Part shown: in pieces, positions 43,940-53,239 of the stretch
Layout of the letters: each line of letters opens with the position of its first letter
Numbering within the stretch: position 1 is the first letter of the stretch
Source: Saturnia japonica
Taxonomy: Eukaryota; Arthropoda; Insecta; Lepidoptera; Saturniidae
Assembly: GCA_033032175.1 (NCBI GenBank)
Contig: CM065324.1
Coordinates: forward strand, 248,001-312,000
Length of the DNA stretch: 64,000 nucleotides
Direction of reading: 5' to 3'
Position numbers and translations under genes: made by a program
Notes under the pieces: model-generated
Told to the model about the DNA's origin: nothing
Databases searched by the model: none
Seen by the model: only the letters and a program-made list of their open reading frames with translations

Positions 43940-46900
43940 GATCCTGGAACAAGATGAGGCCTACGTAGTAGTTTAAAATGCACTCTAATAGATTTGGAAT
44001 TTGGATGATTTCCTATTATTTCAGCAACACTATTGGGGTGTAAATGAATTATCTTATACGGACCTTTAAATACTGGCTTCGTTTTATCGCTGCGCGCCGT
44101 TTTCGCCACCTGTTTATAAACAACTTCACCTATTTTAAACATTATGTCCTGTGCTTCCTGGTTTCGCTTGGCTATAATCTGCTCCTTATTTTTGGACATA
44201 TGTGCGGCAACACATTCTTGTACAGCCTCAGCGTTCCTACGATGTCTTATAACATAATCTTGATAAAATTCTTTAGGATAAATAAGTTCTAAAGGATTTC
44301 TAGACGCTGTATGGCCAAATAATAGCTCGTGTGGTGTATATCCTGTTGTAGTATGTATTGTATTATTGTATGCTATAACGGAATATTTCATGATGGTTTG
44401 TATAGGGTCTTCTTTATTGGTTATCCTTTGTATTCGTATAATTTCACCTATAGTGGAATGGAATCGTTCTATAGGAGAGTTAGAATTTGGGTTGTAGGGC
44501 GTTGTAAAGTGTATGTTGATGTCATGTAATGCGCATATGTCTTTTATGACATCATTATCAAATTTGCTATCAGAATCTGTCGTAATTTTTGTAGGTAATC
44601 CTAGTGTAGAGAAAGCTTGAATTAATGCATCTGCTACATGAATACTACTAGAGGCATTTAAAGGTATTACTTGAACGTATTTAGAAAAATTATCTATAAT
44701 GGTCAAAAATGTGGCACCACCTGTGGAATATAGATCCATAAACATATGTTGCATAGGTTTTGTAGGTGTTTCAGTAAGAGCTAACGGGGGTTTTAATGGA
44801 TTTCTCTCGTATTTACTTTTAAGACAGGTATCACATTGGTTAATAAATCGTTGTATTGTAAGCAGCATATTAGGCCAGTGGTAATTTCTATGTATTTGCT
44901 TGTATGTTTCCTGAATGCCGCGATGCATAGTCTTACCTTCATGATACTTCTTAATTAATTCCTGTTGCTCTACTTTATTTTCGATAACTGTAATACGCGA
45001 TGTACATCTGAATAATTTTGGACCTCTTTCATTAAAAATAGTTGTATATACTCGAGAGAAAGCGAGATACAGATTTTCATCGTAAAAGTAGCAGTGAAAA
45101 GTACGATCAGCAATAGTGTGTTCCTTTAAGAACTGAACTATTTCTGATTCTGTGTTATTAATAGGAATAAATACATCTTTTATGACTGTTCTTGTATTTG
45201 TTGACCTATCATCTACTCTGTATTTTGTGCCGGGGCTAGACCTTATGTGAAATTGTTTTAGTTGTCTATCTATGGCATCATTTACGATTGGTATACCTTT
45301 ATTCTCATTATCTGCTTGTGTGTGGTTTGTGGAAGTTAATAGCTCGGGGTCATTTATAGTGGCGTTTTCTGATACCTCATCTCGTTGGGGTGAGAGGATT
45401 AGTCCTGATACAATTTCACTGTCTATGTCCATATCACTGCACGAGATCTTGTCCGTCTCAGGTCTGTTGTCAGTATTCGTTGCCGTACGTGTATTGTCAA
45501 ATATCCTATTTATCATCTCGTCATCTTCATTATCGTCAAGGTTAACAGCTAAAGAATCTATACTATTATGAAAAATTTTTGCTCTTGAAAGGGCGTCAGC
45601 GTTGGTATTTTGTTTGCCTTTTTTATAAATTATCTTATAATCATATTCCGCGAGCCTAAGTCTCCAACGCGTTAATTTCGAGTTCGGATCTTTTAATGAC
45701 ATAAGCCATGTTAAAGGTCTGTGGTCGGTGTAAATAGTGAATTTCTGTCCATACAAATAGGGTCGAAAGTATTTTATAGCCCATACAATTGCCAATAACT
45801 CTTTCTCAATCGTAGAGTATCGGCTTTCGGTATCCGACAAAGTCCTAGAAGCGTAAGCTACAGGTTTATCTGAACCGATGTCTCCTTGAGAAAGAACTGC
45901 ACCGAGAGCAACGTCTGAGGCGTCAGTTGTCAGAACAAAAGGCTTATCAAAGTCGGGGTACTGTAATATCGGGGAATTTGTTAATATTTCTTTACATTTA
46001 TTAAAAGCGTCTAAAAATTCCGGTGAATGTACTACTTTACGATTCTTTTTAAGACAAAGTGTCAAAGGTTTAGTCAGTTTTGCAAAGTCTTTTATAAATT
46101 TTCTATAGTATCCGATGAGGCCTAAAAAGGATTTTACGTCTTTGTGAGTACACGGTAAGGGATAGTTAAGTACGGCTTTAATTTTGTCCTTATTCGGTTT
46201 TAGTCCTTGGTCCGTTAGTTCGTGTCCTAGAAACTCAACTTGTTTTTGTAAAAATCGAGACTTTTCTAGTTTAATTTTTAAATTGTGGGTTTTAAATCTT
46301 TCAAATACTTGTTTTAATTTCTCAACGTGCTCTTGTAGTGACGTAGAAATCACGATGACGTCATCTAAATATGTGAAAACATTTTCAATTCCTCTTAAGA
46401 TGTGATCCATTAACCTTTGAAATGTACTGGGGGCATTTTTGAGGCCAAATGGCATTCTCAAAAATTCGTAATGCCCGCGTTCCGTTGTAAACGCCGTTTT
46501 TTCGATATCGTTAGGGTGCATCTCTAGTTGGTGGTAACCACTAGCTAAGTCAAGGGTCGTAAAGTATTGTGCCCTTCCTAGTCTGTCGAGTATGTCATGG
46601 ATATTCGGTAAAGGGTATTTGTCCTCAATAATCCTGTCATTTAATCTTCTGAAGTCAATAACAAGTCTCCACGTTACGTTACCAGATGTATCAGGTTTCT
46701 TTGGTACTATATGCACTGGGCACGCCCAAGGTGAAATACTTTCCCTAATAATTCCCTGCTTTAACAGATTTTCTACTTGATTTTGAATTTCTTTGCGTTG
46801 TTTGGGTGGTTGCCTATAACTTCTTACAAAAATTGGTGTTTCATCATTAAGTCTTAATTCATGCTTTACAGAATGTGTAAATGACAATGGAATATTATCA

Positions 46901-47700
46901 GAAAAAAATATCTCTCTGTATTGATAACAAATCCTCATTATTTCTCGCCTTTCTTCTTCATTCATGTGATCATTATGAATATTTTTTAAATTTTCACAAA
47001 GTTCCTTATCTAAATCTAAATCTGTCCTTAAAAAATTTACTTCGCTATGCTGATTAATCATATTTTCAAAAAATGGTTTAAGCTTATTCGGATATTTATT
47101 TAAAATTATTTTCTTTTCATCAGTAAAATTTATAACAGTTGTCTTAAATGCCCCATTCATCACGTCCACTATTGCTGCTGGAGATCTTAACCCCTCAGAC
47201 CAATAGTGATCATCACATAAATACTGTCCATCAGCGTAGTTAGTTTTAACCACAATAACCTTTTCACACTTTGGTTCTATTCTAATGTTTCTAACTGGGT
47301 AGTTTAAGTAAATTGGTATATTTGCATTTGGTGTATGTAATAATCTGTCGCTTAAATTAATTGTGCAGTTAAGCTCTTTTAATAAATCCATACCTATTAA
47401 GCCCCTATATTTAGGATCGAAATCGAATAATAAAAATGTGTGTGTTTTATTAATGTTAAATTCCACCGGAAGGGGAAGTGACGCTACAAGGTCGTGTTGA
47501 GTGACTGCATGAGCGCTCCTTACCTGAAATGGTTCATGTTCAATGTAATTTTCAAATTCCGTGTTTTTTATAACAGCTGGTGAGATCATGCACCGAGAGG
47601 CACCTGTATCCAACAAAAATTTGCCTCCAAATTCATTTAAAATTATATAGGGCAGATGGTCCTTACCGTAATGGTTTACGTTGATTGTTTTAGCTAAGTC
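43897..47700 (-). CDS. pol: Errantivirus Pol polyprotein
   Basis: At least 1239 open codons; the frame is open upstream through the end of gag, in the -1 frame relative to it, so Pol is presumably made as a Gag-Pol fusion by frameshifting. Counting from codon 47616: protease LDTGAS at 2-7; reverse transcriptase about 250-480 with WRLVIDFRRLN, LDLASGYHQ and the catalytic YLDD at 416-419; RNase H about 550-690 with TTDAS and TDHRPL; integrase with an HHCC zinc module (MHRGIQ...CDTC), the D,D,E core (MDLYST, TDSDSK, SPIERF) and a C-terminal GPY module (FKGPYKI). All catalytic residues that I can check are present. It ends at 43897, overlapping the env frame. Confidence 0.93.
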   Translation of the reverse strand, partial: DLAKTINVNHYGKDHLPYIILNEFGGKFLLDTGASRCMISPAVIKNTEFENYIEHEPFQVRSAHAVTQHDLVASLPLPVEFNINKTHTFLLFDFDPKYRGLIGMDLLKELNCTINLSDRLLHTPNANIPIYLNYPVRNIRIEPKCEKVIVVKTNYADGQYLCDDHYWSEGLRSPAAIVDVMNGAFKTTVINFTDEKKIILNKYPNKLKPFFENMINQHSEVNFLRTDLDLDKELCENLKNIHNDHMNEEERREIMRICYQYREIFFSDNIPLSFTHSVKHELRLNDETPIFVRSYRQPPKQRKEIQNQVENLLKQGIIRESISPWACPVHIVPKKPDTSGNVTWRLVIDFRRLNDRIIEDKYPLPNIHDILDRLGRAQYFTTLDLASGYHQLEMHPNDIEKTAFTTERGHYEFLRMPFGLKNAPSTFQRLMDHILRGIENVFTYLDDVIVISTSLQEHVEKLKQVFERFKTHNLKIKLEKSRFLQKQVEFLGHELTDQGLKPNKDKIKAVLNYPLPCTHKDVKSFLGLIGYYRKFIKDFAKLTKPLTLCLKKNRKVVHSPEFLDAFNKCKEILTNSPILQYPDFDKPFVLTTDASDVALGAVLSQGDIGSDKPVAYASRTLSDTESRYSTIEKELLAIVWAIKYFRPYLYGQKFTIYTDHRPLTWLMSLKDPNSKLTRWRLRLAEYDYKIIYKKGKQNTNADALSRAKIFHNSIDSLAVNLDDNEDDEMINRIFDNTRTATNTDNRPETDKISCSDMDIDSEIVSGLILSPQRDEVSENATINDPELLTSTNHTQADNENKGIPIVNDAIDRQLKQFHIRSSPGTKYRVDDRSTNTRTVIKDVFIPINNTESEIVQFLKEHTIADRTFHCYFYDENLYLAFSRVYTTIFNERGPKLFRCTSRITVIENKVEQQELIKKYHEGKTMHRGIQETYKQIHRNYHWPNMLLTIQRFINQCDTCLKSKYERNPLKPPLALTETPTKPMQHMFMDLYSTGGATFLTIIDNFSKYVQVIPLNASSSIHVADALIQAFSTLGLPTKITTDSDSKFDNDVIKDICALHDINIHFTTPYNPNSNSPIERFHSTIGEIIRIQRITNKEDPIQTIMKYSVIAYNNTIHTTTGYTPHELLFGHTASRNPLELIYPKEFYQDYVIRHRRNAEAVQECVAAHMSKNKEQIIAKRNQEAQDIMFKIGEVVYKQVAKTARSDKTKPVFKGPYKIIHLHPNSVAEIIGNHPNSKSIRVHFKLLRRPHLVPGSSSQEPSCSTQPQT

Positions 47701-48767
47701 TGTTGGTCGTCTTCGACGTCCTGGGTAAAATCCTCCTGGTACGTTTCTTCGTCCACCAAGGCTGGGAGTGACACTTCGTGTTCCTCTGTGCTATTGTTTT
47801 CATAATACTCACCTTGCGTGTAGTAGGGTTGCTCGCTAGACGAATAAAACAGTTGTTGTGCATACTGCGGCTTTTCCGGCTTATTCACTGACCTCATAGT
47901 GACGTCAGATGTGTCTTTTGGAAAGTTTACCTGTTGATGTGGTATATTCTGTTGTTGGCGTCTAAAGTTTCCAGAAGTCCTAAAGTTTCCTGAACCACTA
48001 GGTCTAGAATTCGGCTGACTATTGCCGGGTGATACTTGTTTTCCTGGTGTGTTATATTGTGGTTGTGTATTAAAATGTGTTGGAATTGGTTGATATAGCT
48101 GTGGTCCAAAATTATGCGGGTTTGTATTAAAATGTGTCGGAGTTGTTTGGTATAGTTGTGGTCTAATATTAGGCTGATTTATCTTTGACTTTGCTTGCGA
48201 ATAAAACTGATTTTGTTTTTTATAATTTATTTTGGCTTCTTCTTGCCGTGCTATTACTATGGCCGACTCAAGTGTCTCCGGTTTCATTATTCTAACGCCT
48301 AAAGATACCTGAAAGTCTAAATGGTTCGTATATTGTTCTATCACCATCTCTTCATAATAAGTTTTATCAGTGTGTTTACCTACTGAGTTTAAAGTATCGA
48401 GCAACGCCCGAAGTCTCCTACCAAATGTTTCTGCGTCCTCATTTTTAAAACGAAACGTTCGAGTCAGTTCTTGCATTACTTGAATTTCATTTCTAGGTTC
48501 CCCTAATCGTTTTTTTAAAGTATCTTTAATAGCAGCCCACGAGGTCAAGGAGTCCTCATATGCAATTGCGTCAGTTGCAGCTCCAGCTAGTCTGGATTTT
48601 ATTAAACATACTAACGTGAGATGTGCTTGCACATTAATCTCGAAAAGCGTTAATATATTATCTACTTGCCTAATATAATAGTTTAATAATCGGGGATTGC
48701 CATCGTATTTGGGTAGTAGTTCCCCAATTACTTTTATCAATTGTGCCGACTCCGTAAGCGACATCAT
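47694..48767 (-). CDS. gag: Errantivirus Gag
   Basis: 357 codons from ATG at 48767 to TAG at 47694-47696. It is the structural protein of the intracellular particle. The N-terminal half is helical capsid-like sequence (LPKYDGNPRLLNYYI, SRLAGAATDAI, FRFKNEDAETFGRRL), as in 17.6/297-group Gags. The C-terminal third is Gln/Asn/Pro-rich with a duplicated PQLYQ-TPTHFNT type block. There is no CCHC zinc knuckle, a known trait of errantivirus Gag. The leader between the primer-binding site and the ATG is about 410 bases. Confidence 0.9.
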   Translation of the reverse strand: MMSLTESAQLIKVIGELLPKYDGNPRLLNYYIRQVDNILTLFEINVQAHLTLVCLIKSRLAGAATDAIAYEDSLTSWAAIKDTLKKRLGEPRNEIQVMQELTRTFRFKNEDAETFGRRLRALLDTLNSVGKHTDKTYYEEMVIEQYTNHLDFQVSLGVRIMKPETLESAIVIARQEEAKINYKKQNQFYSQAKSKINQPNIRPQLYQTTPTHFNTNPHNFGPQLYQPIPTHFNTQPQYNTPGKQVSPGNSQPNSRPSGSGNFRTSGNFRRQQQNIPHQQVNFPKDTSDVTMRSVNKPEKPQYAQQLFYSSSEQPYYTQGEYYENNSTEEHEVSLPALVDEETYQEDFTQDVEDDQQT

Positions 48768-49178
48768 AGCGTGAAGTTTTATATTTTACAAGAATCAAAA
48801 GACAATAGCTCGGATATCGGATGACCGCGCTTATCTGTTATGATTCACTGTACGGTGTACGTCTATAGCAATTTTAGCTTACGACAGAAACACTTTAACA
48901 CAATATGATATATATATTTAAAAAAAAAATACACAATATAGACAGGAAATATGACAAAAGGAACTTGGATAAACGAGAGTACTCACCAAGCCAGCATTCT
49001 GCCTCTCCTGCCGAGTCTTGTTGTAGGTACACCAATTCACCCACACAGGATCTTCAATTTTCAGAAAGTCCTTTCAAAGAGTTCGTACACGCACTTTAAG
49101 TTCTTATTATGATCGCGGTAGTAACGACTTAGAAACCGTTCACTTTGCCGAAAATTTTATCCGACGAAAAGTGCCGCG

Positions 49179-49196
49179 ATCCTACCGACTGCGCCA
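49179..49196 (-). other. Primer-binding site (tRNA-Ser)
   Basis: Element-strand TGGCGCAGTCGGTAGGAT, 18 bases, is the exact complement of an insect tRNA-Ser 3' end with CCA. Its first T is also the last base of the 5' LTR. Members of the 17.6/297 group use the same primer. Confidence 0.9.
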
Positions 49197-49414
49197 GTTA
49201 TGATAGGCGGTACGAGTTTAAATTAAAAAAAGATTTATTTTAAAAGAATTATAATAGGTGTTTACACTTATGGTTCTTAAACAAGACTAACTTAAAATTA
49301 ATTAAAGTAATAATCAAGTTGGAGTCACGCCGTCGTTTCCCACGATCGCAATCTGCATGGTCAGCGATCCCACGGTCTGTATCCGCCGGTCCCAAGGCTT
49401 ATGACGTGGTAACT
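49196..49414 (-). repeat. 5' LTR
   Basis: 219 bp, reads as identical to 42065-42283. It should hold the promoter for the element on the minus strand. No clear TATA box; AATAAA complement at 49234-49239. Confidence 0.92.
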
Positions 49415-49565
49415 CCGTACGACCTCTTTTTTAATAAGTACATAACTCAATTCAATCATCATTCATAATCGCCAACCTCTGAGTACGATTATGAATGATG
49501 ATCAGTCATCATCGAAATACCTCGATTATGTAAGTCATTCATAATCGCCCACCTCTATTGAATTC

Positions 49566-49744
49566 TTCAAATAAACAAAACTTATTCTGAAAAAAATAGC
49601 AAGAGTGCCATTGTTACACAATACCGACTGTAGCAGAAAGGGTCGCGAAATACGTGCTAGGCCCTTATTTTAATTATCTATCGCGAATCAATCCCCCTCG
49701 TACACTATTGCTGCGATACACAGTAAACAATGTAATAACAACCA
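49566..49744. other. Non-coding stretch
   Basis: Nothing recognised between the MITE and the splice-donor module. Confidence 0.4.
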
Positions 49745-49960
49745 AAAGAAAAAAGACTTACCTCGTCAGGAGCGGGCGGCGACCTTGACCTTGCCCCGTC
49801 GACCTAGACTGCAGAATATGAGGTATTTGTGTTTGTGGAGTGAACTGTATGTATGTGTGTGGTAGCCTCAAATCTCATAGGACACTTACTCAAGCAATTA
49901 GTTCAACAAAAACTCCTGGTACACCAACTCAACTTATACAAAACAACATTTAACACCATG
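49745..49960 (-). other. Module ending in a splice donor, copy 1
   Basis: On the minus strand about 200 bases related to 53240-53440 (TTTGAGGCT, CATACAGTTCACTCCAC) end at a consensus donor, ACGAG|GTAAGT, with the GT at about 49762. Upstream lies the CpG-rich block 50040-50290. Could be a host 5' untranslated first exon or part of a repeat. Confidence 0.4.
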
Positions 49961-50039
49961 TATCGAAACACTCGGCAGACTATAACGCAGCGTTTCACCG
50001 AACCTCAGTAATGATGTCGCGCATACAACTAACAAACGC

Positions 50040-50290
50040 GAGCTCATGGTATCAAAGCACAAAGCTGTCTGTGACGTAGCGCTTCACCGAACGTCCAGAA
50101 TGACGTAGCGCTGGTAGCTCCACTACACCACACGCGGGAGTACTCTAGCATAGCACTCAGCGGTCTGGTAACGTTTCGAGCCGAGCCGTGGACGAAGCGC
50201 GGGGGTCGGGGCGACGCGGTGCCTGCGTAAAACGATTGCCCCCGCGCATACAATTCGCCAAGCACAGCGATCGCGGCATCGTACGATGCG
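50040..50290. promoter_or_regulatory. CpG-rich block, possible promoter
   Basis: Strikingly CpG-rich compared with its surroundings, with two copies of tgacgtagcgcttcaccgaac-like sequence (about 50071 and 50102). It lies upstream (minus sense) of the donor-ending module at 49745-49960. No TATA box chosen; the promoter call is inference. Confidence 0.3.
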
Positions 50291-50403
50291 ACTATGAACT
50301 TATTACAAACACCGGTGATGCTCAGTTAGGTTAGGTTAGACTTGTGAACAAGCAGTAGCGAGCCGGCCGCAGGAGCGGTCTGCCCGCGCCAGTGACACAT
50401 AGC

Positions 50404-50619
50404 TTACGCTAAGTAAACAATAAGAGATATATCAAATGAATATACTACTTAATTTAGATATTAAAAAGACCTACAAAAAAGTCAGCGAGAGCATATGTCT
50501 ATCTTCTAAGGATCACCCACAATATACATATAATCAGAAACGGGAGTAACACTATTCGCACGTATGCCCAATAGACAGCATTCTGTAGTCCACGCGAACG
50601 AAATCGCGGGCACTGCTAG
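50404..50619 (+). mobile_element. Helitron-like element, 3' half (copy E)
   Basis: Matches the right half of copy B (aagacctacaaaaaagtc, tatcttctaaggatcaccca, agcattctgtagtccacgcg) and ends ggcactgCTAG at 50616-50619 before T. Confidence 0.6.
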
Positions 50620-50914
50620 TGCTATATAAAAATCCTGAATCGGCTGGAATTGAACCATAAAGTACGAGTGGTACTGTACAAACAATAATATGTAGAAACA
50701 TCGTCATAAGTAGTCATAACTTATTAACTTGGTGAAAGGAACACGAAATCTCTTCAGTTCTTTTTATTGTTTTTTTTAACACATGAAATACCACGCAAAG
50801 GATGCGGTAACAACGCAGGCACAACTAGGATTAACCGAAGGGTAAGTAAGAGGTAAGTAACATTAAAAATTGCCCTGAAAAAAGATGCACTTGCAAATGC
50901 AGCTTTAGAGGAGA

Positions 50915-51176
50915 TGTGAGGAACAGAGAGTAAAGTTCCTCATCCGCCATAGAAAAGGGAGGATCCTCCGGCCAGACGGGTGCTATGTCTGGTGGGCAGC
51001 TGCCCCGACTGTTTTAGTCGAGTTCTTGTATATATACTCAACGATAGAGTTAATTTCTATAGCGCAATGTAGGATAGTAGGATGCGTCCTATGTGGCTCG
51101 ATAGATGTCGCTATATGTCGCTACGTAGTTGTGTCGATGCGTCGATGCGTCAGTTGTGGCGAGAGATGTCGCTACA
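50915..51176 (-). repeat. Solo LTR related to the TRIM-like element
   Basis: Shares gggaggatcctcc, ggcagctgcccc, the TATATATA box (51029-51036), gagttaatttctatagcgc and atgtaggatagtaggatgcg with the LTRs at 21170-22033. The right end has extra cgatgcgt repeats. No internal region or partner LTR, and no obvious target duplication, so it is an old solo LTR or a fragment. Confidence 0.65.
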
Positions 51177-51281
51177 TAGCTATGTAATATAACTAAGTGA
51201 GCCTTATTTTAGTATCTATAACTAATAACGAATCTTATCACTAAATTACAGAATTTTTGGGGTTGTTATTGTGTTTGGGTG

Positions 51282-51551
51282 TTACACAGAGGGTGAGGTT
51301 TGGGAAATAATGGACTTGATGATGTTCCCGTCCCTGTGTTTTAAAGCCACCTTCAGATTATAATCCACTAAGTCCTTCGCCGGTTCACTTACCGCCCGAC
51401 GGATGAATCTTCCAATCGTGTCGTCGCGACGGCCACGCTGTCTGTATAATAGACACAGCTCTCGGTGTGCTCCTAAATAGCCACAATAACATGGGATACA
51501 CTTTCGTGCATCTGTAGTTTCCGCCCTTTGGTTTAGAGGATCACCAGCGAT
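51282..51551 (-). other. Unassigned coding-like open frame
   Basis: Ninety codons are open between stops without an ATG. Composition is coding-like, with CIPCYCGYLGAHRELC (three spaced Cys and a His) followed by a basic RQRGRRDD and an amphipathic VDYNLKVALKHRDGN end before TAA. A CTACAG acceptor-like word precedes the Cys-rich part. It may be a host exon or part of a decayed element protein. I do not recognise it. Confidence 0.3.
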
Positions 51552-52244
51552 TTACAGATCAATCCCTGGGACTCATGAACCATCAGGACGCGCGACCCCT
51601 CCCCAGTCCCGAAGCCATTACTAGGTAAGTAAGGGTGTTTGCGCCTGAACGTGTACTTAATGACCTAATAATCGGATACAACCCTACCGTGATCTCTTCC
51701 GCGTCCTAAGGCATGGCTCATTGCCTTGGACCCCCTTACCCGCGCCATGCGGGGATGACGTGTGTTAGATACGTCTTGCACCGCCGTGTGTGTACCTCGC
51801 CGCGCCGCAACCATCTCTACTATTAAGAGATACAAAATATTATAAACGATTGGTGTCTGCAGTGCGATTGTGTAACTGGACCTGCGCAAGAGATTCTCTA
51901 AATATAAGAAGAAACCGGAGTTCAAGGTGAGTGGTTTTGCCTTATTATTAGAGTCATCGAAGTGCACGAGGGATTCCGCTATATTTTTATTTCAAACTTA
52001 GTTCAACGTGACCTATAAAAAAAATACAGTCCACTAAACGCCCGCGCCCCCCCAAAGGGTTTGTGGAGCTAAATAGTAATTTATGTTTATTTAAAAATGG
52101 AATTTAAAATACTGTAACAAACACAACAACAATTTTGCAGTTACCTATATGCCATTTCGAACACGTCCATGTTTCCTGATTTATTCGACTGCCAACAACA
52201 GGTTTTTCTTGATAATTAAATATTTAAATAATGAATCATTTTAT
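51552..52244. other. GC-richer non-coding stretch
   Basis: The segment 51670-51830 is GC-rich and stays open for 100 codons on the minus strand (51967-51665), but its peptide has no motif and the region reads like old repeat. A short poly-C run is at 52046-52054. Confidence 0.3.
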
Positions 52245-52400
52245 CTATATATAGTATAAAATGAAATCGTATCCCGCTGTCTGTCCCCTATATACGCTTA
52301 GATCTTTTCAACTATACAAAGGATTTTAATGCTCTTTTCACTAACATTTACATATTTTTTTATGGAAGGTTTTACATAAACAATACATTCCAACTAAGTT
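52245..52400 (+). repeat. Dispersed repeat family (sister at 22330-22505)
   Basis: Shares tagtataaaatgaa-tcg, gctgtctgtccc, the tacgcttagatctt block and ggaaggtttta with 22330-22505. Confidence 0.5.
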
Positions 52401-52424
52401 TTTGTATGGTAGAGAATAAATTCA

Positions 52425-52506
52425 ATTATTTGCTCGATCTGAGAATCGAATCTAGGATCTTGAGCATAGCAGTCGGATTTAGGACCTCTTGGCTAATGAG
52501 GAAGTT
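52425..52506 (-). mobile_element. tRNA-derived SINE, head fragment
   Basis: Minus strand: TCATTAGCCAAGAGGTCC (A-box region) and TAGATTCGATTCTCAGATCG (degenerate B box), then GAGCAAATAATTG. Belongs to the family at 9895 and 63046 but only the head remains. Confidence 0.55.
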
Positions 52507-53239
52507 ATAAAATTTATTTACTGTTAATACTAAAGCGACAAACTCTAAATCAATCTTTTTTAAACATAAAATATATCACTTTGTAAAATGTACCCGTTCG
52601 AAGCTGCGGCAGGTAGCAAGTTACATATACCTATTGATAAGTGTTTATTCAATTTAAAAATAAGATACTAGATCCGTTTCTACTGCAAATTCATTATTAA
52701 TGTCAATTGTAATTATCAATTTATATTCGTTATTATATCAACATCAATTAATTTAATATTTAGGATATATTATCGTGTTGCCACCAAACGGTTTCTATCC
52801 CTATAATATCTCACAGATTATTATTAATATTTCGAATTGAAAGTAATATTAGACTTACCTGTGAAATTACTGTTTCCCCGAACTGGCCACCTCGAATTGA
52901 AATATCTTCGACTTGAATTTTGAATTGAAAGAATGTCTTTTGTCAACAATTTTTGAAACTAATTGTTTTATTTGAATAGGATCTTAAACTCTTATGTGGA
53001 GAAACCTTACATTTTCTTGAAGGTGATTACTTATATTTTATTTTATATTAAGAAAAGTGGGGCATATAGTAATTTCTATAGAGATTTATCTCTATTTGAA
53101 GCAGTTCGATTGGTTGAATACCTCCACACTACAGAAGATCTCAGCGATCTCAGCGAAGTTCAAGTCGCGTGTCGCGATTATATCCCAAAACCCGGTTGCG
53201 ATACACAGCTGTATAATTACAAGAAAAATATATATTACA

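Larger units (their letters stand above)
42065..49414 (-). mobile_element. Errantivirus-type LTR retroelement (gypsy/17.6-297 group)
   Basis: A 7350-bp element on the minus strand. Its 219-bp LTRs have AGTTA...TAACT ends, read as identical, and are flanked by the 4-bp duplication CCGT (42061-42064 and 49415-49418). The primer-binding site complements the 3' end of tRNA-Ser, a polypurine tract adjoins the 3' LTR, and the order is gag, pol, env. This is the organisation of Metaviridae genus Errantivirus, insect endogenous retroviruses. Identical LTRs imply a young insertion. Gag and pol frames are open; env has a frameshift, so this copy should at most retrotranspose within the cell unless env is supplied in trans. 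Confidence 0.92.
41920..49557. mobile_element. hAT-type MITE, split by the errantivirus
   Basis: The left end TAGTGGTTGGCGATTATGAA (41920) and the right end TAGAGGTGGGCGATTATGAA (reverse-complemented, ending 49557) form terminal inverted repeats. They are flanked by atgaattc (41912-41919) and ttgaattc (49558-49565), an 8-bp target duplication with one mismatch. Removing the retroelement and one copy of its CCGT duplication leaves about 284 bp, a normal MITE size. A further internal copy of the inverted end lies at 49460-49484. No transposase. Confidence 0.65.

Noticed and set aside
44044..46780. Plus-strand open frames inside the errantivirus
   Set aside because: Antisense shadows of the long pol frame, which has all catalytic motifs.
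51665..51967. 100-codon minus-strand frame
   Set aside because: GC-rich but with irregular codon use and no motif or splice context; left as possible repeat.
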